Below are positions 23,806 to 30,922 of a DNA stretch of 32,590 nt, piece by piece. The notes beneath the pieces are model-generated. The model was not told the origin of the DNA. It worked only from the letters and a program-made list of their open reading frames with translations, and ran no database searches. Origin of the DNA: Proteobacteria bacterium HN_bin10 (GTDB taxonomy: Bacteria > Pseudomonadota > Alphaproteobacteria > Caulobacterales > Aquidulcibacteraceae). Numbering within the stretch: the stretch's first letter is position 1; every line of letters starts with the position of its first letter. Position numbers and translations under genes: made by a program. The stretch covers positions 1 through 32,590 of the forward strand of contig LWDN01000025.1 in assembly GCA_002083515.1 (NCBI GenBank), in the 5' to 3' direction.

Positions 23806-25437
23806 ATGGCGGACGTGCTCATCGTTTGTGTCCGAGAGGACGAACCGCAGGCCAAGGCGCTTGCGGACATGTTCGAGGCTGCCGGCTTCTCGATCGGCGG
23901 CGCCCCGGCGAGCGACGGCGCTTTGCGCTCGAGCGGCGCCGGCGTCGTGGTCTGGTCGCAGGCCTCGATCCGCTCGCGGCCGTTTCTCGATGCGGCGCAG
24001 CGCGTGATCAACGCCAACAAGGCGGTGGTCGCCAGCTTGATCGAACCGCCGCCGCCGTCCTCGATCGGCTCTTCGCCAGCCTTCGATCTTTCGCACTGGG
24101 ATGGCGACCCCAACGATCCGGCGCTCGATCCTTTGTTCTTCGCGGTCGACCGCATGGTGAACACCGCCCGCGCCGGCGTCGGCGCCGGCCCGCGCGAAGC
24201 ATCCGATTACGATCCGCCGCCGCGCAGCGCGCCGATCAGGGCCGAACCGCCGCCGCGCCGGCAAGAGCCTGTCTATCGCGCGCCGCCGCCGGAGCCGGCG
24301 AGCTTCCGCGTGCCGCCGTCGTCCGATCCGCTTGGCTCCGAAGCCGAGCACTGGCGCGCCATTCGCGACAGCCGCAATGCTTCCGACTTTATGGATTATC
24401 TGGCGCGCTACGGCCCCGACGGCGCTTTCTCGGAAGTCGCCGAACTGCGCTTGAAGCAGCTTGCCGGTCCGGGCGATGCGCGCATGCCGTCGCCGGCGCC
24501 CGCGCGTGCGCCGGCGCGGCCGATGACGCCGCCGCGCACGGACGCGCCGCGTCGCGCCGAAGCGCCGCAAAGACATGCCGATGCGCTGCCGCCGACGCAG
24601 CGCCGACTCGAGCCGCCGCGGCGGCCGCTGATCGAAAGAGATTACACGCGCGACCTGCGCGATCCGCCGAAAGGCCAAGGCGGGCCGCTGCGCGCCATCG
24701 TGCTGATTGCGCTTTTGGGCGGCGCCGCTCTGATCGGCGGCTTGTATTTCGGCGGCGGCCTGAGCGGCCCCGCGCCGGAAATGCAACAAGCGGAAGCCGC
24801 GCCCGCGAGCGATCCGCTCGCTTCCGGTTTCTCCGACGTGGAAGAAGCGCCGAGCGTGCCGCTGTCGCAGGCGGTCACCGATCGTCCCGACCGGCCAATC
24901 GCCGCCGCGCGTCCTGAGCGCCAACGCGAGCCCACGCCCGAACGCACCGTCGAGCGTTCGCCGCCGGCCTCCTCCTCGCCCGCGGCGACGACGCAAGTCG
25001 CCAGCGCCAGTCCGCCGAGCGGCGGACCCGTGCCGCTGTCGCCGGGATCGCTTCCCAGCACCACCGTGGTTCCGTTCGAACCGCCGCCGCTGCAGACCGC
25101 CAATGTCGAACCCAGCATTGTCGGGCCGCCGATCCAGGCCACGCCGCCCGGCGCGGTGACGTGGGCGCAGCGCCCGACTGCGCGGCGCATTGCCGAACTT
25201 TATCCGCAGCGCGCTTTGCGCGAGGGCGTCGGCGGACGCGTGGTGCTCAATTGCCGGGTGCTCGGCGATCTCACGGTGAGCTGCTCGGTGGCCTCGGAAA
25301 CGCCTGTCGGCGCAGGCTTCGGCGCTGCCGCCTTGCGCGCCTCCAGCAGCTACCGCGCCAACGCCACGCTCTCCGACGGCGCCAACGCCGTCGGCACGAC
25401 GACGCGCATCGCGGTCAACTTCCAAGCGCCGCAGTAA
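23806..25437 (+). CDS. TIR-like domain, Pro-rich linker, one membrane helix, TonB-type C-terminal domain
   Basis: A 543-residue multi-domain protein. Residues 1-80 resemble a TIR/SEFIR fold: ADVLIVCVREDEPQAKALAD, EAAGFSI, GVVVWSQASIRSRPFLD and NKAVVASLI. The position where NADase TIR domains carry a catalytic Glu appears to be Asp (D62). Residues 181-220 carry a helical motif (HWRAIRDSRNASDFMDYLAR) often found beside caspase or TIR domains. A Pro/Arg-rich stretch leads to a single membrane helix (about 296-316). A second disordered linker is followed by a TonB C-terminal-like domain (about 452-541; YPQRALREGVGGRVVLNCRV). Expected topology is cytoplasmic N-terminus and periplasmic C-terminus. 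The ATG at 23806 has AGGAG upstream. No ExbB/ExbD or receptor is nearby. Confidence 0.82.
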   Translation: MADVLIVCVREDEPQAKALADMFEAAGFSIGGAPASDGALRSSGAGVVVWSQASIRSRPFLDAAQRVINANKAVVASLIEPPPPSSIGSSPAFDLSHWDGDPNDPALDPLFFAVDRMVNTARAGVGAGPREASDYDPPPRSAPIRAEPPPRRQEPVYRAPPPEPASFRVPPSSDPLGSEAEHWRAIRDSRNASDFMDYLARYGPDGAFSEVAELRLKQLAGPGDARMPSPAPARAPARPMTPPRTDAPRRAEAPQRHADALPPTQRRLEPPRRPLIERDYTRDLRDPPKGQGGPLRAIVLIALLGGAALIGGLYFGGGLSGPAPEMQQAEAAPASDPLASGFSDVEEAPSVPLSQAVTDRPDRPIAAARPERQREPTPERTVERSPPASSSPAATTQVASASPPSGGPVPLSPGSLPSTTVVPFEPPPLQTANVEPSIVGPPIQATPPGAVTWAQRPTARRIAELYPQRALREGVGGRVVLNCRVLGDLTVSCSVASETPVGAGFGAAALRASSSYRANATLSDGANAVGTTTRIAVNFQAPQ

Positions 25438-25563
25438 CGCGCGGCGGCGGCGCTCGGGTCAGGGCTGCATGCGGCTCGGGGACGCCTGAAAATCTACGAA
25501 CTGACACGCCAGCGGGCGTACATCGCCAGTGGGACCTGGGCGTGTGCGATCGCAGGCGCCTGG
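25438..25563. other. Convergent intergenic region
   Basis: This 126-bp gap lies between the ends of the TIR/TonB gene (plus) and the TPR gene (minus). No clear hairpin with a T-tract is visible and no gene is apparent. Confidence 0.35.
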
Positions 25564-26163
25564 CTATTGCATTCTCTCGTAATAATGCCGCAAGCTCGGG
25601 TCGAGCCGGAGCGCTCGCGCAAAATCGGCCTCTGCCTGCGCCGTATTGCCGGCGCGCCGATGAAACAGGCCCCGGTCGAACCAAGCGCGCGCATCTCGGG
25701 GATTGAGGCGGATCGATTCATCAGCATCGCGGAACGCCTGCTCGCGGTTGCCTAGGTTCCAGAGCCTGGCGGCGCGCTGCCCCCATATCTCGGCATCGTT
25801 CGGTCTAATGCGGATCGCTTGATCATAGTCCGCGATGGCCGCGGCGTCGTCTTGCTGCACAAACGCGCGGCGGACGTATGCTTCGAAGTTGTCAGGATCG
25901 AGCCGGATCGCTTCGGAATAGTCCGCCATTGACCCGCCGTCGAACCGCACCGAGCCGCGCCCGACATAAGCATTCGCGTTTCGCGGATCGAGCCGGATGG
26001 CTTCATTGAAATCGGCGAACGCCTGATTCTGATCACCGTTCACATTGGCCAAGCCGCGCTGATAGTAGAAGTTGCTGTCCTGTGACTGCGCGTGCGCGGC
26101 GCCGATCGAAGCGAGCGCAAGTGCGAACAAGGCTGCTAAGGTGGATCCATTCTTGAATCGCAT
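25564..26163 (-). CDS. Exported tetratricopeptide-repeat protein
   Basis: A 199-residue protein with a Sec signal peptide (hydrophobic run to about residue 22, probable cleavage AHA-QS near 26) followed by about five TPR units. Each ends in a variant of AIRLDP: FADFNEAIRLDPRNANAYV, YSEAIRLDPDNFEAYV, YDQAIRIRPNDAEIW, ADESIRLNPRDARAW and FARALRLDPSLRHYY. Such repeats form a superhelical scaffold for protein partners, here in the periplasm. The ATG at 26163 was chosen for the GGGAGC ribosome-binding site and signal peptide; ten more in-frame residues upstream are less likely. It converges on the TIR/TonB gene, and no operon partner is apparent. Confidence 0.87.
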   Translation of the reverse strand: MRFKNGSTLAALFALALASIGAAHAQSQDSNFYYQRGLANVNGDQNQAFADFNEAIRLDPRNANAYVGRGSVRFDGGSMADYSEAIRLDPDNFEAYVRRAFVQQDDAAAIADYDQAIRIRPNDAEIWGQRAARLWNLGNREQAFRDADESIRLNPRDARAWFDRGLFHRRAGNTAQAEADFARALRLDPSLRHYYERMQ

Positions 26164-26400
26164 GTCCGCTCCCACAGGAACCAAGTCGCACATGGGAATG
26201 TGAGGAAAGGGCGTCTGTCAATCCCCGGGGTCGGGGCCTCTCCGTTGCTCGCTCCTGCGGTGCGCGTCCCGTGAGAATCTCACCGAAGCACCTGATCGCA
26301 ATGGTCCCAGCATGCGACGCCCACGGCGAGACGTTCCGGTTCGCCATAAGCTCGCCGCGATGGGCCTTCTTCTTGTATCCCGTGTGAACGGGAGGAAAGC
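26164..26400. other. Divergent intergenic region with two small inverted repeats
   Basis: This 237-bp region lies between the TPR gene (minus) and the small lipoprotein gene (plus). It contains GTGAGA-A-TCTCAC (26271-26283). It also contains a short hairpin CCCGT-GTGA-ACGGG (26379-26392) whose right arm touches the GGGAGGAAAG ribosome-binding site of the lipoprotein gene. A minus-strand open frame exists here but shows no recognisable protein. Confidence 0.4.
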
Positions 26401-26589
26401 ATGCGACGGTTGGTGCTGGCTGCCTTGGCGGCGCTGGTTTTGACGGGATGCCAAAGCCTCTACGACGACGCCGCGATGCACGATTGCGACACCAGCACTC
26501 AGTCCGGCCGCGACCGCTCGGACTGCTATGACCGCGTCGAGCAAAATAGTCGCGAGCGTCGCAACGCGGACCGCGACAACCAGAGTTAG
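26401..26589 (+). CDS. Small lipoprotein of unknown function
   Basis: A 62-residue predicted lipoprotein: a basic start MRRL, a hydrophobic core, and lipobox LTGC with the lipidated Cys at residue 17. The short mature part is hydrophilic and charged, with two further cysteines (C29 and C42; a disulphide is possible), and ends with an Arg/Asp/Asn-rich tail (RERRNADRDNQS). A strong GGGAGGAAAG ribosome-binding site lies seven to ten bases upstream. The strong start signals and intact lipobox make this a credible small gene despite its size. No family is recognised. Confidence 0.72.
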   Translation: MRRLVLAALAALVLTGCQSLYDDAAMHDCDTSTQSGRDRSDCYDRVEQNSRERRNADRDNQS

Positions 26590-26665
26590 GATCGCTGCGC
26601 CGACGCATGCCGCCAATCAAGTCGCCCGTGGCGGAGCGACGGTTTCAGCGCAGCGCTTACAGATT

Positions 26666-26706
26666 GGAGCGCGCGGCCTCCGGCCGCGCCGGAGGCGACG
26701 CGCTCC
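26666..26706. terminator. Nested hairpin between convergent genes, possible bidirectional terminator
   Basis: An inner stem GCGCGGCC (26671-26678) pairs with GGCCGCGC (26682-26689) around a three-base loop. An alternative outer pairing joins GGAGCGCG (26666-26673) to CGCGCTCC (26699-26706). It lies between the small lipoprotein gene and the converging TadG-like gene. A TTTT follows a few bases after on the plus strand, so a weak terminator for the plus-strand gene is plausible. The two pairings cannot form fully together. Confidence 0.45.
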
Positions 26707-26754
26707 ATGTTTTGGACGATAGCCTCTCCCGACGGAGCGAGGAAGCGCCCGACC

Positions 26755-28575
26755 CTAGTTCGTGATCCGCAGCTGGCCGATGCCGGTGCCGATCGCGTCG
26801 AAGGCGTCCTGCAATTCCTGCGCGTTGTCGGCGCTGAAATAGTGTTCGCCGTCCTGAGTGACGCAATCTTCCAGCAATTGCTCGGCCGTGCCGCCGGCGG
26901 TGATGTCGTAGCCGATGGCGTAGATCTCGATGCCGAGGTTGCGGATGGTCTCGCAGAGCGCCAGTTGGCGCGCGTTGATGTAATTCACGGCCGAAGAAGA
27001 GCCGCTGATGCCGCTGCGTTGCCAAGTCGAGGCGATAGCCGGGTTCCAGGTCACGGTCGAGCCGGAGACGGTCGGCACCTGCGCGTTCTGATAGGTGCTG
27101 TAGAGGCTGCGATAGCCCAAGCCGGCATAATCGGAGGCCAGCGCCGAGTTGTTGTTGTTGAGCGAGGTGTTGTCGCCGTCGGTGAACAGCACGATCACTT
27201 TGCGCACCGGATCGTTGGGATCGTTGTACGGACGGCCTTGCGTGAACGGCGCGCCGGGCGAGATCACGCGCCAGGCCCAAGCCAGACCTTCGATCTGGTT
27301 GGTGCCGCCGCCGTTCCAATGCACCATGTTCTGGATGGCGTTGACGACGGTGGTGCGGCTGGTGGTGAGCGGCTGGATCGGCGTCGGGCAGCCGCGATTG
27401 GGGCCAACGCCGCTGGTGTTGCTGGTGTTGACGCTGACCGGCACGCCAGCGCGATATTTGTAGACAGAAAGCGTGCGCACGACGTGGGTGGCGGAGTTAG
27501 CCGTCCACGACGGGCTGCCGGAGAGCGCAAGCGGGTTGGTCGTGTCGTACGTCGACGAGGTGATCCAATTGTTGGCGGGGCTGGAAACGTCGCCGCCGTC
27601 GTCGAGCGAGAAGAACGGCACCCAGCGCGTGGCGGGCGTAGCGGCGCTCGGCGCATCGTCGGTGATGTCGTAGGGCGGCGGGCGCATCTCGACGCAACCG
27701 CCCCATTGCGCGTTGCTGGGGAGGTTACTGTACAGCGACCACATGTTCACGCTCGCGGGCGAGAACGCGTAGCACCGGCTGGTGTTGGTGTAGCCGCTGG
27801 GATTGCTGGCGCTGCCCTTGATCCAGCGTACTTCGAAACCGCCATAGGTGGTCGGATAGGCGCTGCCCGTGCAGACGCCGCTGCTGGTTCCCGTCGAGGT
27901 GGCGCGATAGCCGAGATAACGGCCTTCCAGCATCGCGCCATTGTACGGATTGGTTCCGGTCGTATCGAGCCAGGCGCTGTTGCCCGTGCCGATGTTCACT
28001 TGCGCCACGAATGGCACCAGGCCGACGCTGACGGTGTCGCCGTCGAGGCCGAGCAGGAAGCTCGCCAGATCTTCCGCGCCGTCGCGCAGCGCATCCATGT
28101 CGTTCGACATCGAGCCGGTGTTGTCGAGCGCGAGCACGACTTCGATCGGCGGGCTGGCGCTGGCTTCGGCTTCGGCTTCGACGCCGATGATCCAGTCGTT
28201 GTCCTTGATGATGCCGGCGAGACTGACCGGCATCGGCGCGCGCGCTTCGACCCGGTGACCGCCGTCAGGCAACTCCTCGACTGAGAAGCTGACGTTGGAA
28301 ATCATGTCTCCGACTTCGGCGTCGAAGAAGGCGCGCGCCGCCTCCGTGCGGGCGGCCATGGAGAGGTTGGCGCTACGCTCGGCCACCAGGGCCGCGCCGT
28401 CGGCGGCGTTCTGCATGGCGGTGCGGATGGCTTGGGCGCGGGTGAAGTCCACCGACATGCCGACCAGACCGATCAGCACGGTGCCCATCAGGCCCCACAT
28501 CATGGCCACGTTGCCGGATCGGTTGCGCCCGAAGGCGCTTGCCGCAGACCGTGTAGTGAACCGCTCGCTTACCAT
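26755..28575 (-). CDS. TadG-like protein with von Willebrand factor A domain
   Basis: A 606-residue envelope protein. The N-terminus has the TadE/TadG-type signature GRNRSGNVAMMWGLMG with one membrane helix (about 23-42), followed by the usual VDFTRAQAIRTAMQNAADGA AL segment. A von Willebrand A domain begins at about 146, with MIDAS residues D151, S155 and S157 in LALDNTGSMSNDMD. The second metal-binding part is VIVLFTDGDN further on. A long Ser/Thr/Asn-rich insertion (about 190-430) interrupts the domain. The ATG at 28575 was chosen over a TTG at 28587. Tad pili are assembled by about a dozen proteins, none of which is encoded nearby, so this is an orphan member. Confidence 0.87.
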   Translation of the reverse strand: MVSERFTTRSAASAFGRNRSGNVAMMWGLMGTVLIGLVGMSVDFTRAQAIRTAMQNAADGAALVAERSANLSMAARTEAARAFFDAEVGDMISNVSFSVEELPDGGHRVEARAPMPVSLAGIIKDNDWIIGVEAEAEASASPPIEVVLALDNTGSMSNDMDALRDGAEDLASFLLGLDGDTVSVGLVPFVAQVNIGTGNSAWLDTTGTNPYNGAMLEGRYLGYRATSTGTSSGVCTGSAYPTTYGGFEVRWIKGSASNPSGYTNTSRCYAFSPASVNMWSLYSNLPSNAQWGGCVEMRPPPYDITDDAPSAATPATRWVPFFSLDDGGDVSSPANNWITSSTYDTTNPLALSGSPSWTANSATHVVRTLSVYKYRAGVPVSVNTSNTSGVGPNRGCPTPIQPLTTSRTTVVNAIQNMVHWNGGGTNQIEGLAWAWRVISPGAPFTQGRPYNDPNDPVRKVIVLFTDGDNTSLNNNNSALASDYAGLGYRSLYSTYQNAQVPTVSGSTVTWNPAIASTWQRSGISGSSSAVNYINARQLALCETIRNLGIEIYAIGYDITAGGTAEQLLEDCVTQDGEHYFSADNAQELQDAFDAIGTGIGQLRITN

Positions 28576-28671
28576 TTTCCGCCCCAAAAACGGACCTTTA
28601 GGAAGTCCTCCGGGGTATCAGATCGCGCTTAACATCCGCTTTGGAAGCGTGGTGAACGGCCAATTTCCCCC

Positions 28672-28700
28672 TTGATCGAATATCAATAAGATACTATGAT
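28672..28700 (+). promoter_or_regulatory. Sigma-70-like promoter of the SPFH gene
   Basis: TTGATC (28672-28677) and TATGAT (28695-28700) are separated by 17 bp, close to the TTGACA-17-TATAAT consensus. It lies about 33 bp upstream of the SPFH start codon, with a GGAGAGGG ribosome-binding site between. Confidence 0.6.
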
Positions 28701-28709
28701 GATATCATC
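28698..28709. promoter_or_regulatory. 12-bp palindrome overlapping the SPFH promoter, candidate operator
   Basis: GATGATATCATC is a perfect palindrome that overlaps the end of the -10 box and the expected transcription start. A dimeric regulator bound here would block transcription. The RHH protein encoded two genes on is a natural candidate, but that link is inferred. Confidence 0.5.
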
Positions 28710-28732
28710 TCGATGTCAGGAGAGGGAAAATC

Positions 28733-29623
28733 ATGGTCGCCGCCGCGCTGAATCGAACGCAAGAACGCAAAGCCAACACCTCAAATGGAGGCCTGATGCT
28801 GTTGGTCAGCCTGGTGCTGCTGGTCGCGTTGATCTGGATGGTGATCGAGCTGATCGCCGCCGAGAACGCAGTGAACGGCCTGGGCACGATCGTCACGGCC
28901 ATCGCCTTCTGCTTGGCGATCAGCGGCTTCTACACGCTGCAGCCCAACGAGGCCGCCGCCATCACCCTGTTTGGCAATTACAAGGGCACCGACCGTCAGC
29001 CCGGCCTGCGCTGGGTGCTGCCCTGGTACTCGAAGAAGAAAATCAGCCTGCGCGTGCGCAACGTCACCGGCGAGAAGCTCAAGGTTAACGACAAGCGCGG
29101 CAACCCGATCGAAATCGCCGCCGTCGTCGTCTGGCGCGTCACCGACACCGCGCAGGCGCTGTTCGACGTCGACGCCTATCAGACCTTCGTCGACATTCAG
29201 ATCGAAACCGCGGTGCGCGAGATCGCCTCGCACTTCTCTTACGATCATGCCGAGCATGACGAGCCGACCTTGCGCGGCGACGCCGATCAGGTCTCGACCC
29301 TGCTCCGCGAGAAGCTGCAAGAGCGCGTGGCGGTCGCCGGCGTGGTGATCGACGAGACCAAGCTTTCGCACCTCGCCTATGCGCCGGAAATCGCCAGCGC
29401 CATGTTGCGCCGCCAGCAAGCCGAAGCCGTGCTCGCCGCGCGCCGCTACATCGTGCAAGGCGCGGTCGAGATGGTGCAGCATGCGCTCGAGCAATTGTCG
29501 GAACGCGACATCGTCAAGCTCGACGACGAACGCCGCGCCACCATGGTCTCGAACCTGCTGGTGGTGCTCTGCGGCGATCGCGACGCGCAGCCGGTGGTGA
29601 ACACGGGCTCGCTGTACCAATGA
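28733..29623 (+). CDS. SPFH (band 7/stomatin-prohibitin) membrane protein
   Basis: A 296-residue membrane-scaffold protein. Two hydrophobic segments (about 20-42 and 50-68) are followed by the SPFH domain. The domain starts FYTLQPNEAAAITLFGNYKGT (about 66-86) and continues with GLRWVLPW, the classic entry to the fold, then KVNDKRGNPIEIAAVVVWRV. An Ala/Glu/Arg-rich helical region (EIASAMLRRQQAEAVLAARR) gives oligomerisation. Members organise membrane microdomains and regulate membrane proteases. The ATG at 28733 has GGAGAGGG upstream. It is followed, after a repeat element, by an RHH gene and a CPBP protease gene on the same strand, suggesting one functional unit. Confidence 0.9.
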   Translation: MVAAALNRTQERKANTSNGGLMLLVSLVLLVALIWMVIELIAAENAVNGLGTIVTAIAFCLAISGFYTLQPNEAAAITLFGNYKGTDRQPGLRWVLPWYSKKKISLRVRNVTGEKLKVNDKRGNPIEIAAVVVWRVTDTAQALFDVDAYQTFVDIQIETAVREIASHFSYDHAEHDEPTLRGDADQVSTLLREKLQERVAVAGVVIDETKLSHLAYAPEIASAMLRRQQAEAVLAARRYIVQGAVEMVQHALEQLSERDIVKLDDERRATMVSNLLVVLCGDRDAQPVVNTGSLYQ

Positions 29624-29836
29624 TGATTCATCAGCAGCCATGCGCACCCCCTCCCCTTGAGGGGAGGGGGCAGGGGGTGGGGTGTCACTCCAGCGCTCGG
29701 CTTGCACGGCGCCAGAATGCGTCGGCCCGCAAGAGCAGCGGCCTTTCGGGACTTGGCATGGCGCGCGTGGCCGCAAGCAACCCGGTTCACCCCGCCCCCT
29801 GCCCCCTCCCCTCAAGGGGAGGGGGAGAGTTGCGCC
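29624..29836. repeat. Bipartite intergenic repeat, copy 2
   Basis: This gap is filled by a second copy of the repeat seen at 19.54-19.67 kb. Hairpin A is CCCCCTCCCC-TTGA-GGGGAGGGGG (29647-29670) followed by a G-rich tail. Hairpin B is CCCCCTCCCC-TCAA-GGGGAGGGGG (29802-29825) preceded by CACCCCGCCCCCTG. B is the reverse complement of A, including loop and tail, and about 130 bp separates the two stems. The G-rich arm of B lies just before the RHH gene ATG (29837) and supplies its ribosome-binding site. Confidence 0.85.
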
Positions 29837-30019
29837 ATGGCTGAACGCAAATCCTTCGCGCTGCGGCTCGATCCCGCGCTCCATGACGCGATCGCGCGCT
29901 TGGCCGCCAACGATCTCAGGAGCGTCAACGCCGAGATCGAGTTTCTGCTGCGCGAAGCACTGAAGGCGCGTGGGGTGCAGATCGAAGCAAAAGACGAACG
30001 TTCAGGGGAAGCATCATGA
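29837..30019 (+). CDS. Small Arc/HicB-like ribbon-helix-helix protein
   Basis: A 60-residue DNA-binding-type protein: KSFALRLDPALHDAIARLAA forms the beta-strand and first helix, and LRSVNAEIEFLLREALK (27-43) the second helix, as in Arc/HicB-like repressors. The short C-terminal tail is charged. The ATG at 29837 was chosen because the fold starts there; upstream in-frame DNA is repeat sequence. The ribosome-binding site is the arm of a repeat hairpin. Its TGA overlaps the ATG of the CPBP gene (ATGA), showing tight coupling. No toxin gene adjoins it, so it is more likely a regulator of this small operon than an antitoxin. Its position after an SPFH gene resembles pairs remembered from other bacteria. 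Confidence 0.82.
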   Translation: MAERKSFALRLDPALHDAIARLAANDLRSVNAEIEFLLREALKARGVQIEAKDERSGEAS

Positions 30020-30891
30020 CCACGACCAACAAGGCGATCGCGTTTCTCGCGCTCGCGTTCGCCATCACGTGGGCGATTGTCGGCGCCGGCTGGGCGATGG
30101 GCTTGCACAACACCCAACAGACCGCCGTGGCGGTGCTCGCCGCTTCCATGTTCGGGCCGTCGATCGCCGCGGTCATCTGTGCGTTCGCGTTCGAGAAAAG
30201 CCGGCGCAAGGAAGCGCTTGGTCTCTTCTTCAAACCGACGCTGTGGTGGCTGTGGGCATGGCTGATCGCGCTGGCGATCGCGTTCGGCGCTTCGCTTGTC
30301 ACCGTGCTGGCGGGGCAAGCGGAGTTCGCCGACATCGGCGCGAACTATCTTGAGCAATCGCGCGCGGCGGCGCCGCAATATGCCGAACAAATCGATCAAG
30401 CTGCGCAAATTCCCGGCCTTTCCTGGATCATCCTCGCGCAGGCCGCCATTCTCGGCGCCTTGATCAACACGCCGATCTTGCTCTTGTCAGAGGAACTCGG
30501 CTGGCGCGGCTATCTCTACGATCTGTGGCGGCGCTTCGGCTTCCTGCGCTACACGCTGGCGACCGGCGCGATCTGGGGCCTCTGGCACGCGCCGGCGATC
30601 TATTTCTTCGGCCTCAACTATCCCGACCACCGCCTGATCGGCATTCCGATCTTCATCGTCTTCTGCGTGCTGTTCTCGTTCCCGTTCACCTTGGTGCGCG
30701 ATCGCGGCAAGTCGCTATTGCCCGCGGCCATCCTGCACGGAACCGGCAACGCGGTTGGCGGGGTGGCCATGTTGGGGCTCAGCCAATCGGACTTCCCGTG
30801 GGCCGGCGTGGTCGGGATTGGCGGTTTCGTGATGTTGGCGCTTGTGGCGGCTGGGTCTTGGGCGCTGGCCGGGCGGAAGCCTGCATCTTGA
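30016..30891 (+). CDS. CPBP-family intramembrane protease
   Basis: A 291-residue protein with about seven to eight membrane helices and the conserved CPBP (CAAX protease/ABI) motifs. Motif 1 is LLLSEELGWRGYLYD with E159, E160 and R164, motif 2 is WGLWHAPAIYF with H191, and motif 3 is LHGTGNAVGG with H241 and N245. These residues form the intramembrane active site of the Rce1/MmRce1 glutamate-type proteases. The substrate is unknown; bacterial members range from bacteriocin immunity to membrane-protein processing. It overlaps the RHH gene by four bases and lies downstream of the SPFH gene, which could act as its membrane scaffold or regulator. Confidence 0.9.
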   Translation: MTTTNKAIAFLALAFAITWAIVGAGWAMGLHNTQQTAVAVLAASMFGPSIAAVICAFAFEKSRRKEALGLFFKPTLWWLWAWLIALAIAFGASLVTVLAGQAEFADIGANYLEQSRAAAPQYAEQIDQAAQIPGLSWIILAQAAILGALINTPILLLSEELGWRGYLYDLWRRFGFLRYTLATGAIWGLWHAPAIYFFGLNYPDHRLIGIPIFIVFCVLFSFPFTLVRDRGKSLLPAAILHGTGNAVGGVAMLGLSQSDFPWAGVVGIGGFVMLALVAAGSWALAGRKPAS

Positions 30892-30895
30892 CGAA

Positions 30896-30912
30896 TGATA
30901 GCAATGCTATCA
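30896..30912. promoter_or_regulatory. FitA-type operator palindrome
   Basis: TGATAGCA (30896-30903) and TGCTATCA (30905-30912) form a perfect inverted repeat around one base, ending 10 bp before the antitoxin ATG. From memory, the gonococcal FitA protein recognises half-sites of this same sequence, though spaced further apart. It fits an autoregulatory site where the antitoxin-toxin complex represses its own operon. Confidence 0.7.
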
Positions 30913-30922
30913 ACTTGAGACC

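Larger units (their letters stand above)
28576..28732. promoter_or_regulatory. Divergent regulatory region between the TadG-like and SPFH genes
   Basis: This 157-bp region drives two divergent genes. The half nearer the SPFH gene (28673-28735) is strikingly AT-rich for this DNA and carries the promoter and palindrome listed separately. Confidence 0.6.

Noticed and set aside
23758..25425. Long minus-strand open frame (555 codons) opposite the TIR/TonB gene
   Set aside because: It is very rich in Arg and Ala with no recognisable fold, no ribosome-binding site, and mirrors a well-supported plus-strand gene; GC-rich DNA makes such frames by chance.
26033..26620. Minus-strand frames over 26164-26620 that could suggest another small gene
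   Set aside because: No recognisable protein or convincing ribosome-binding site, and they overlap the well-supported small lipoprotein and the TPR start.
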